Source of the DNA: Cliona cf. orientalis | Lineage: Eukaryota > Porifera > Demospongiae > Clionaida > Clionaidae | DNA length: 64,000 bases | Reading direction: 5' to 3' | Assembly (NCBI GenBank): GCA_963930775.1 | Contig: OZ005707.1 | Location: 3,100,001-3,164,000 of the forward strand | Part shown: piece by piece, positions 33,201 to 46,400 of the stretch | Numbering within the stretch: position 1 is the first letter of the stretch | How the letters are laid out: every line of letters starts with the position of its first letter | Notes under the pieces: generated by a model | Databases searched by the model: none | What the model was told of the DNA's origin: nothing | What the model saw: only the letters and a program-made list of their open reading frames with translations | Position numbers and translations under genes: made by a program

Positions 33201-36200
33201 AGATCACTGGGCTCACCAATGGAGTCCACTTCATCTCTGGAGTAACAAGATACATTGACGACAGTAGCGGACAGGTAAGAAGCCATACTATCTTATCATC
33301 TATGTATTATAGACTTACTTGGCCATTACTTCATCTGTTGTGGGTTCACTGTTTACTACCATGCAGGTCTAACCTGAATCCAGTGTCATTCCTTTTTTGT
33401 AGCCGTTATTAATTTTTCTCTCGAATGTTTCTCGCAACCTAGTACTGTAATCCTCCACTCATAGCTATTAAAACACAGGTCCAAAGTTCACATAAGGAAA
33501 TTGGCACCCTGTAGCAATAGACCATATTAATGGTGACATCACTTCCTGTTTTGCAATAATTGTAGAACCAGGGAAAGTTTACCCCATTTTGAAGGCAGAT
33601 AAATATTAAATCCATAGCTCTAGTCATCAGTCACACCATACAGCTCAGCTTTCTCCTCTTGGAATACTTTGAGGTCACTATCTGATAATATCCTTTTTGT
33701 GAATCACGTTTTGTTGAGGTTTTGGTGACCAACAGGCGAAGTGTGGGATGAGTGGTGCCCGCCAACCTATACCCTTATCCTGCTGCAAATGGAATGTGGG
33801 TTCAAAATAACTACCCTGGCTGTAATAAAATAGGGTGACAATTGGCAAGCTCGACCACAGAAATTAATAATTATTTTCTGTTATTTCCATGAAGATGTAG
33901 CTGTTGAAATTTCACCAACTTGAACTAGTACAAATAGTCAACATTAGTTGTATATATGGAAAAGAAACCATCATTTATGGCTAGATTTGTACACTTATGC
34001 TCTACCTTCATCCTTTGTAGTAATGGTATATATATATAATAATGTATACAATGCTCTGAAATAAAAGCTGCCTACATGCATGATTTATTAGCTTGAAACA
34101 CCTGAGAAATTGAGATTTTTCTTTGAAGCTCAAATGGCAGTATCTCATGCATATTAAAGAATGTTCAATGTCACAGAAATTTGAGAAATGAGGATATTGA
34201 AGAGTCGAGATTGAGCAGTGATAGTGCAATCGTTTATAGCACATAATTAATAATATAATATTATGATGAGGTGCTATGGCAATCAAGTGATCAAGTGCTT
34301 GATATAATAATATTATGCACGCTGGTATGCACACATCCATATAGTATTCTCTCTGTATTGGGGCACAAGTGGCTCTAGTGTATTTATAATCCCTGGAGTC
34401 ATTGGGTGTGTGGGTATTTCCATCCTGGGAGTTAGGCAGTGTGCTTAATGACCTTTGGAGAGCCCCACATATGTTAGCTTAATGTCAGCAATTGAAGTTT
34501 CCTCTTTCCTTTTGCTGTACTGTGATGTGTGAGCAAGAGACCATGAAATATTTGCACATTATGCATTCATATTATATCCACAATTATTAATAATTCAGAT
34601 AGAGGAAGATGAAGTAGTTTTTAGTGTACACTATTATTTGTGTTTCTTTGTGTGCATGCATGGTAAGACTGCCCAAGTTCCAATTTGATTTTCCTGCCAT
34701 CTGTTACATGGGAGAGGTCAATCTAACTATATAATTAGGTTGCCAAATTCTCTGAAGATGGATGGTCCAAGAGATTAAAGTGGATGGCTAGCATCAATAA
34801 TTTCTCTCACTCCCTCTTTTGATTATCCTCTTTCTCAGGCCATTCCTAATTTATTGGTGTAGCTGGGATACCTATGAAAGTGGGGAGACTTTGATTCCAG
34901 GGGCTACATGTGCTAATTATATCAAACTTGGATCTTTGTACAAATTTGCTAGTTGCATGAGTCTAGTTCCCAGAAAGAAGCACTCATGTGCCTGGATGGA
35001 GTCACTTTATTTGGCTCAAGACCACCTCCATCATGGCTTAGTTATCAGAAGCCCCAACCAACATGCATGACATCACATCTGGGTGGTCAGGTGTAAATGA
35101 TATTGCATAATATTCATGTGACCTTTATAGATATGTTATCACTTTCACTGTATTGATGACTGCATGCAGATTGCACCCCAATTAAGGTCTTAAATTATTT
35201 ACCACAATTGTTAATTTCCCTGCATACATGTATATATCTGCACAAATGAATAGTATGATTGATTTATCCTTCCATTATTATTGCTGAAATGCCATGGTCA
35301 GATCTTAAGAGAGCGAGTTGTAAATTCTTGAGTCTTACTAAAATCTAGCTACTGGTAAATATTTAGCACAGCCCATAAGTGTTACAAACTGAGCTTCCCT
35401 ATTGACTGCAACTACCATGCAGCATGGGGTGTGTGTTCTAGAGAGTTTTAATCATGGTAAAGTTGTGCTGCCTTCTAGGAAAGTAGTGGGACTTGACGTG
35501 GCATGTCCCCTACAATTCAAATGTCCTTTGTGCACGAAATAAAGGGAAGGATTGACATGATAATTTTATGCTGTTTTCTTGGAATGCAACAACAAGTTTG
35601 TGAGTGAATGTGTTTGGAGGGCCGGGTTCTGGTGGTTGATTATGGTTGATATTGTTAGTCTTTGAAGAATTGGGCGTGTTCCGTGTAAAGCATGTGTGTG
35701 GGTATATCCTGTGCCAAGGAATGTCGAGACTCCTACAGTCTTCAGGAATCAAGTTTCAGCCCATTTGTGCATTTATATAACATGTAGCTTAATGAAATAT
35801 TGTCTGCCTCTTGACAACTCATCTTACAAGCTGCTTGCATTTTGTTACCTTTCTGCTGCCAACTTTTATCACTAGCCTTGAATTACAGTATACATGTATA
35901 CACATAATATAATGTGACATGATCCATAATAATACCTATGCAAATCAGTAATGGTATCAGGATATATAACATGAGTGGGTGTGTTGAAAGGGAGTTGCTG
36001 CTTGTCATTCAAACCTTATAGTGTACTTGTGCACATGTAATGATTTTGTTTGCTGTGTGTTGTGAAATGTCCGTCATGGGAGTGTCAGCACATGCTGGGC
36101 TAATGACCCATAACAAATGACATACTAAATCACAGAATCATGGCTTTAGAAGGGCTTAAGATTGTTATTGAACAGTTATTGATGTACATATTACAGCTGA

Positions 36201-39200
36201 CCACAACAAGGTTGTTTGTGGTGTGATCGACTTTTTGTCTATACTTACCATGCAGGCTTATTTGGGGTTTGAAAAAGGTGCTGATTCAGCACAGGTGGAG
36301 TGGCATATGGACTTCTCCTGTTCTGGCCTGGCCATCCACCGCATGGAGGTCAAAGCGCGGTGTGGCTGGGGAGAAGAAAGAGGACAGGAGGCAATCTCTT
36401 TCACAGTAGAGGGAGACAACAGAGTCTTTTGTTCACCAGAGTTAGGAGGTAAACATAATCATGATGGTACACATGTACATGTGTATGTACATATACGACG
36501 GACATATCACAGAAATAACTAGAGCTCTATACAGCACATACCCCACGCACACATTGTGCAATCTATAGATCTGCTTTTGTTGCTGCTTGGTTGTATCAAG
36601 ACCATAAGCCCTTGGTTGTATAATATACATGTATAGGGCTCTTGGTGATAATATTATGATATCAGCCAAAACACCACTGACTCTCTCTCTGCACCAGATC
36701 TAGACTAGGTATCTTACATTCTCACTCGACGGGGCTTTGCATTCCAGTCTGCGGATAGCTACCAGCCAAACGTGTGCCACTAGCGTTATTGACGACCTTT
36801 ACCAGTCCATAATATTCAATGTTATGCGCATAAGCAGAAAGCACAAGGCCTGCATGTATAATGCATTGAGTGGTCACTGTCGATAGGCGTGGTTACAAAG
36901 GCTAACAAAGAGGCACTATTTGTGACGCTCGTGGACCATATGCCTCGATTCGAAGTACACTGAAGCCCGTTTTTCGCCAAATGCAACTGATTCATTGTGC
37001 TTACTAGTCGCTCAGGTGCCTTGACCTCGAGATATGGCGATTTTTCTGCTAATGACAACGACAACAACGACAACAACGACAACACGACTGATTACTTTAC
37101 CCCCTCGCGCATGTGCGTGGGGTATTTAATAAATGCTTGTAGGTGAGCTACTAACTACTGGGCTAGGGTGGTGAGCTAGTGCTCACAGATTGGACGTACA
37201 GTCATATATAGGCACACAGTAGTGTTATGCCATGTCATATATAGCCTTAATTCACATCTTTAGCATCATCATAGAGAGTTGGCTGTCCTCACAACGTACC
37301 TAGCTTGATAGATTACTATAAGGTAGCATGGATTGAACACCTATACACACTGTACAGATATATCGAAGAGGTAGAAGCAATTAATCTGCAGAGTGAAGAA
37401 GTGATCTGTAGCTAGTACATTGAAGTTAGTAGGATTCACTAGGATGCAATGGACATTGGGGTGGTGTCCACATTTCCTCATGTCCTCGAGTTGCACTGCA
37501 CTAGGAAACACTAAAGCATGAAACTTCCTGATGAGTGTGCTTCTGCATTCAACAATGGCTATAGTCACTTCCTGTAGACTACCATAGGAGTGTACATGTA
37601 CCCCACTGCTAGGATACTGTCAATGACTTTTTTAATATTATGCCTAATCATGGAAGTAATAAAGCTAGTAGGTCTTCGGGAACTGCCCTAATCTTATGAA
37701 TCAAATGTTTTTGTATCCACTGTTAGCTAGTTGATGTGGTGACTGTACTCTTGAGACAGTTACTTCCTGTAAAACTTCCTGTCACTGAGAGGGTTATAGT
37801 AGTATTGTGGTACATACACTGTAGAGCTACATCAATAATAATTATGCATTTACTTCCACAGACTATTACACTGAGTTGTACCAAGTGTCTGGATGCAAGT
37901 CTGTGACTATCACAGCTAAGATTAGTGTGGACACAAGTGGTGAGGGTCCAATCCAGCTGCTGAGTGGGGATGCAGATTCAGACTGCCCTCTCGACATCAT
38001 CGCTGAACTAATGGTACTTAATCATAACCATACTATAGATCAGGAAATTTTATCCGTATAAAACATGGGAAACATTGAAAACTAAACATGGCAGAAATCT
38101 GAATGTGATCTAAATGTGTAGGGATACTGTGCAATGATCATCAGTAAAAGTCATTGCAAAATTTTCTGCAACTAAATTCCTGATTTTGATATATTCCATG
38201 GCCCTATCTGCAGTGCATCCTGTGATGGTAGTTGAATGTTACTTTCCGTAGGTTCCTCGTCGAGATGACTGGCTTTACGCTGGAGAGCTGCTGATGGGTC
38301 TCAAGTACACTCCTGATGAATGCAACATTAAGCCAGATCTCCTCAATGATGAAGCCGCTGCTGGACACCTGCAGGTGCATATTGTGGAGGGAGCGGGTTT
38401 TGTCGATGAAGAGTCAAGAAAACCTTTCAACACTTTTGTTAAATGGTGAGTGACTAATGCAAAGCTTGTTGTACAAATCATCTCTACACTGACCGGTTAT
38501 TTGACTAATTGTTGCTACAGTGAATTGATTCCTGGACGGATAAGCTCAAAGCAAACGAGTCCTCAGCACAGTGCCTACCCCACATGGGCAAAGGAGCTCT
38601 GCTTCTCTGGTAGGTGGTAAAACAATCCATATTGATTTTACAAGTTGCATGCCTGAGACACCCGTCTAGTCTCCCAAGGTCTATATTTGCTGTAACAAAT
38701 TGAGAGGATTGATATGATCAGTAGGGGTGGTCCTTTTGAAAGTCATTATGCTTGTATTAGCTATAGCTGTAGCATAATACAATCACTATGTAATTTGTAC
38801 TACAATATTATTAAAGGTGTTCCAAAGGAGAGTTTATTGAATGGAGGTCTGGAAGTGATTCTCTATGACCACCATCACTTCTCCCACGACATCAATATTG
38901 GTGGACTCAGATTCTGTATCCCAGAGAAGAAGCCAGCAAAGAGCTTCTCCTTGTCACCTGATGCATCTCCAGCTCGCTCACAGAGTGCCTCACCTGTGCC
39001 AGGAGAGATCAGCATCAACTGTAAGTCGCACTAGATGCATAATGCGTGGTGCAAGAGTTGATCACTAATCTTGACCACTTATTCCATGATAGATGCAGAC
39101 AGTGGGAGTGTAGATGGAGAGCGTTCACCAATCTCTCCTCTTTCTGCTATTGGGTTTGAACATCCTGATGATGACGAGGAGGAGGAGGAGGAAGGAGTGA

Positions 39201-39640
39201 TGCATAGAAGAGCTAAGTCAAAGTCACTTCCGAATTCAGCTTCTTTTAATGTCCTGTCTGGGTCCTCTCCTTCTCTCTCTCCTGTGGTTACAAGACGATC
39301 TGTTTCTCCTAACACCCTCTCACCTGCTATCTCAAGGAAACACTTTTCTCCCAAATCATCACCAATCCTCGCAGCAAAGAACTTGTTTAGACTGTCTGGT
39401 AGTCACTTGCTGGGAAGTATTTCTCCACTCAGCTCTCCTAGAGGATCACCCATCTTGGGACGCAAAAAGATGAGAAAGAACCTGAGTCGCAACAGCAGCA
39501 TTGAAACGGACTATGTATTTTGGTGGATGGAGGACGCTAGCTGTGGTGAAGTGAAACACTGGCAGCAGATGCTGGACAGTGAGGGGAAATGGGTCTACTT
39601 TTGGCATTTGATTCAGCCAAAAATGAAACCAGCATACTGA
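30289..39640 (+). CDS. PAW domain plus C2 domain protein, no glycanase core
   Basis: Exons: 30289-30297 (start uncertain), 32626-32693, 33124-33274, 36256-36448, 37862-38013, 38252-38445, 38521-38609, 38817-39020, 39093-39640; phases close throughout, giving about 535 residues. Residues about 20-205 match the PAW domain, the glycan-binding C-terminal domain of animal peptide:N-glycanase (NGLY1): FRLRYSVIDDCYYLHWD, AYLGFEKGADSAQVEWHMDF, GCKSVTITAKIS and CPLDIIAELM. A synaptotagmin-like C2 domain follows from about residue 207: LYAGELLMGLKYTPDE, GHLQVHIVEGAGFVDEE and LEVILYDHHHFSHDINIGGL. A Ser/Pro-rich acidic insert and the typical C2 ending (SCGEVKHWQQMLDSEGKWVY) complete it. The PUB and transglutaminase-type core of NGLY1 are absent. 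Function is unknown; binding of glycans and membranes is inferred. The FNTFVK in place of DPYVK suggests weakened calcium binding. Confidence 0.75.
33020..33080 (+). repeat. (CA)n microsatellite
   Basis: An interrupted CA dinucleotide tract in the intron just before PAW exon 33124-33274; the repetitive frames across it are not genes. Confidence 0.9.
36517..37128 (-). repeat. Dispersed repeat family A, copy 3 (inverted)
   Basis: Begins AACTAGAGCTCTATACAGCA and CATACCCCACGC and ends TACTTTACCCCCTCGCGCAT, the reverse of copies 1 and 2, including GGCACTATTTGTGACGCTCG. A run of CAACAACGACAA units is at 37050-37082. It lies in the PAW-C2 intron 36449-37861. Confidence 0.75.
39100..39520 (+). other. 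Ser/Pro-rich acidic insert within the C2 protein
   Basis: About 140 residues encoded by the last exon interrupt the C2 fold between its beta-strands and the conserved terminal HWQQML segment. The insert has many SP motifs (SPISPLS, SLSPVV, SVSPNTLSP, SPRGSP), an acidic run of D and E at about 39165-39196, and a basic RRAKSKS. This looks like a flexible, phosphorylatable region targeted by proline-directed kinases (inference). Confidence 0.65.
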
Positions 39641-40448
39641 GCAACACTATCACAATAATTATTATGTCATTTTGTTTTGTGTATCAATTTCAATAATTTT
39701 TGTTTAGTCATCAATCACTGTCACTTTTGCTTATCACTTGTGTCGGAATATTAAATGAATATGCCATAATGAAGCCTTGTCCAGCTGAATAAATCTGACG
39801 ATCCTCACCTATTATTATTGATGAGTTTGCGCATGTGCAGTTGAAGCGAAGGCGTGGCCGATAGTACACGCTGGAAGCGTAGAATCTAGATCTCCAGCTA
39901 GTCTGGTGATTTATTTGCTTGTACAATGGCGGATCCATAGCCATAGGGGGATCCAGGGGTCGGTGCACAGGAATCCCCAGCCTCGTGAACCAGACCACTC
40001 CCTCCGCAGCGCTGGATGCATTACCACAATCGATCTATTTTCGAACGAATTTTCACTATTCTAAGGTGAGCCATAGCAGCAGTTTTCTTAGTTCTGTAGC
40101 CAGAAAAAAGGGGGGTCTATTTAGCCTTAGCCTCGTACCCAGGCCCTTTGAGGCGCGTGCAGCGCAGCGCGTGCTGGTGATGTACGTACATTGTACCCAT
40201 AATATCTATGGTAATGGTCGTCAGTTTCCGGCCGCCCGCGCGCGCAGCTCAGCGCAGCGCGCGAAATTTTATTTCTATCACGTGATATCGTAATGTAAAC
40301 GTACGCGTACGTAAAATCGTTAAAACAGCTCAGATATCGTCGAACGCCCGGTGCCAATTGAAGACAAACTCCTTCCCGAGTGCTTATTATTGTTGCTCTA
40401 TTAAGAAGTTTAATCTCCTTCAGACCGACTCTTTTGAGCTGCGTGTAG
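39641..40448. other. Intergenic and probable 5' region of the antizyme gene
   Basis: About 800 bases. From about 39840 the base composition becomes GC-richer, with GCGCATGTGCAG near 39828 and a repeat-like GCGCGTGCAGCGCAGCGCGTG cluster at 40153-40262. AAG|GTGAGC at 40060 could end a 5' UTR exon. I see no coding exon, although the start codon of antizyme ORF0 must lie here or just downstream. Confidence 0.45.
39788..39793 (+). terminator. Poly(A) signal candidate of the PAW-C2 gene
   Basis: AATAAA 148 bases after the TGA stop at 39640. Confidence 0.5.
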
Positions 40449-42837
<2,389 letters not shown>

Positions 42838-43413
42838 TAACTGATGCACAATAGTGTAGAAAGTTTAATTATTACTGTCATGCACGTCTTGGAGTAATTA
42901 ATGTTGTTGCATGTTGCAGTATTGCAGCTTTTGCTGCCTATTTAGTATTATTTTTTATTATGCAGTTATATTAGTCAGTGACAATACGACTGCCAAAATT
43001 AATGTACTGTGCATGTATATCCCCGCTACTGACATCTTGCTGAATCGACAAACACTGTACATGTGTACAATTAAACCTGGAGTCTGGACATTGGAATGGG
43101 TTTTGGATTTAGTAGCTGGGTACCATGCATGGCCATGTATACTGCACTGTACCATGTTGCCATTACGAATCTTGTTTGCATGTATATATACCACACCAGG
43201 CTTACAGATTTTTTTTTGCGTTTTGCGAGTACTAGATTTTGCGACTTGTACATGGAAATGGTACGGGGTCGATACATTGCTACATTAGCTAATGTTGGCG
43301 AAAGTACATTGTATTTTGCGTTGTCGTTTTGCATCTAAGGTATATACTAGGTATGTGAACTTTGACCGTGATAGTTTGATTGCGCACGATACAACTTCAG
43401 GAGAACATCAATC
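42838..43413. other. Intergenic region between antizyme and Prune-BCH
   Basis: 576 bases, AT-rich, with no coding exon that I recognise. Both neighbours are on the plus strand, so it holds the antizyme 3' UTR and the next gene's promoter. Confidence 0.55.
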
Positions 43414-46400
43414 ATGTCAAACTTTCTCGAGTATTTGCAGTCTCTTCGTTCCTCCGTCGGGAAGCTGGTGAGATTTGATTACCTATATGCATTTGTCTTT
43501 TGTAAGAACCAGCGAGAAAACCGACAAGTGTAAGGGGGTTGGGGAGAGTCCTGGCAGAGGGTGGATACGGAGGTATGACTATGCACCACCCAGCACTTGT
43601 ATAAATCACGGAGCACAGATGCAAAAAAAAGAAAACGGAAGATAAACAAACCACTATGCCACTTGTTAAATTAGCCTCGTCCCTAAGCTGATTGAGGGGG
43701 CTTGGGGCCGGGGGCGAGGCTAGCCACAAGTTACTCCTTGCTCTATCTAAGTAAGGTCTTTTGCCTAGCGGTATGTTCCAGGTGAGCTGAAATCCCCTGT
43801 AGGAGTTGTGTATAGATACTTCAGATGACGCTGCGTAGTCTAAAAGCATCAAAAGGATATCTGTCTACCTGTATTCTAGCCCCACAGCAATTACATGTAA
43901 TTGTAACCCTATATAGGGATGAATAGGCTGTGGGAGAAACAAGCTAGGAATTTCGGTAGCATTCTGTGGAGATTGCTCACGCATGATTGGTGTAATATCC
44001 TGTATTTTGAGGATAGCTTGGCTCTACACGTAATAACAACCGTTGATAGCATGATAAACAACATTTCCATCTAGATGGCATTCTTTTAAGGAGTGAATGT
44101 TGTATACAAAGTATGAAGTGCTTAATGTATTGCATGAGTAATTAGAGCATGATTGCTAATACAGCTATGGTAAGCAATATAGTACACACATTTACAGGTG
44201 ACTGTTTGTCTTGCAAGTACAACATCTGTGCATGCCCATGCTGTACAGCCCTGCATCTGGCACTTGTATGCCGCATACATGTACATATATACTAGAGAGT
44301 TTATAAACACCATAATAGTGAGACACATGCATTGTTTTTGGTATCATTAACTTTAGGTATTACCGCATTATGAGGGTAATGTACTCACATGTGTGCTGTA
44401 ATACAACCACGATTCCAAGCATACTGAAGCTACAGTGTAGGTATTCATAGTGTTTGCAAGTCGCTCAGATGCCTAAAACTCGAAATCTTATGAATCATTC
44501 TCCTTTCAGCTGCCTCAAGTGTGTACCACATTTATGATGACTTCATATTCCCTTGAATCCATGCATGTTTTTCGCTAGTTGGTTTTGCTGATTATTTCCG
44601 ATATCAAACGTGGTGTAAGATTCCCCGTCATGTCGAAATTATCAACATTGCGTGTTAGGATTGAGTGTCCCATAATCCACAATATCAGCACCTGCTCTAG
44701 TGATTATGATTGCTATGTCATAGTACTACAAGTGTACCGAGTTGTATGCCATTTGTAGTTGGGCGCGCCACGAAAATGAAATGACACAAAATTTAATGAT
44801 TCAGTTGTGTATGTGACGAAGGTCATCAGCTACAGATATTCAATACCTTGAGGTATCTATTTTTGTGGGTACTGTTGTTGGAGGGGACTGGCCCAAAAAC
44901 ACGAAATTTTGTGCTCATAAACAATGCCAAACACTTGAATTTTGTTAACCCTTTACCACACCAGCATCCAATTCACACTTTGGACTTGCAAATAATTGTT
45001 ACCCTAAAATACAAGATTGTTGGTTAACTTTCCATGGTACTACCTTCAAGTTTAATGAGATATTTTGGCCCATGGTGTACTTGTATGACATATACTTTCA
45101 TAGAGAGATTTCTGGGTTGTTCCATTGACTTGGTTCTCCAACCTGTTTCCCACAAGTATGGATCGCATATGACAATTGTCACAAACAGTTTATGATTATT
45201 ATCCATTATAGTAACCCAAGTTTGTGGAAAACACGTAGGACAGTTTATGATAGCAATTACTGCCATGCGATAATGTATGTACATGTATTATATAATACCA
45301 GAGACATGCATGGCCTGTTTGGGACGAGCCTGAGCTGAGAAAGGCTTGTAGCTGAGACCCGAAAAGCCACGGCATAGATTGTGAAGACCATACACAGATA
45401 AAGTCGTTATTGCCGTGTACCTGCCTGATAGCCCCCTCCACGTAGTGTCTATTCTATGCCATGTATGCCAACAGTTAATAGCTACCGTAATCTGGCAAGA
45501 CAGCCGTGTAGCTGTTTCTGTTGTACACTGAGTCTCAGTGATCGCAGCAAGTCTCGATTGCCTTCTTAGCGACTCCTTGTGCTGTCGAACTGACTGTGAT
45601 TGACGAAGAGCTCTGTCCTCGTTTGCAGCCTTGCTTTTGAATTTCTCTGGTTTGCACTCAGTTCAAAGTCGATGCCATGCGCCTTGATGGCGATGCTTGG
45701 TGGGGTCTGGGAACTAATTTTTTTGCAGAGTACTAAAAGCATGAGTGTATTTGCTAAATTAGAACGGCATATCATTTATGTCCATAGAGCATCACTGGGT
45801 ATATAATTTCGCGTGACCGACGCATAATAATATAAAATTCACACATAGCTGTACCGTTTATGTGGGGTTCGTTCAGGCTTGCGTTATAATGTATGTATAA
45901 AAGGAAACACTATAATGGTTTTGACAAGTTATGATTAGATGCAGCGGTCTGATAAACTTTACCAGTAGATATACATGTTTCATTTTTTCATTTCAGGATA
46001 CTTCTTCCAAGCTTTATTTGACAGCTGGAAATGAATCATGTGACATGGACTCAATCGCTTGTGCCTTGGCCCATGCATACATGTTGTCCCAAACTGTACC
46101 CACAGGTGCCTTCAGTCTTCCACTGCTGCAATGCACTCGCACTGATCTACACTTGCGTCAAGATGTAGTCTGGCTGTTTAGTGAGCTAGGTATTGATCCT
46201 GATACCCTGCTCTACTCTGATGATCTTTCTGCTGAAGTGCTTTCGAGTGTGGATGAGCTTTTTGTCACCTTAGTTGACCATAATTCTCCAAAAGGCTTTC
46301 TGGAAGGATTCAGGCCAAAGATTGCTGAGGTGATTGATCATCATGAGCGGACTGAGAGCACATTGGTAGCAGGGGATAGAGTCAAGGTTGCGATTGAAAA

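Noticed and set aside
32880-33412. Two plus-strand frames with His-Thr runs
   Set aside because: They pass through the CA microsatellite and the PAW exon in the wrong frame or with intron sequence attached.
39079-39354. 91-codon minus-strand frame with a Ser run
   Set aside because: Shadow of the GAC/GAG-rich acidic insert of the PAW-C2 last exon.
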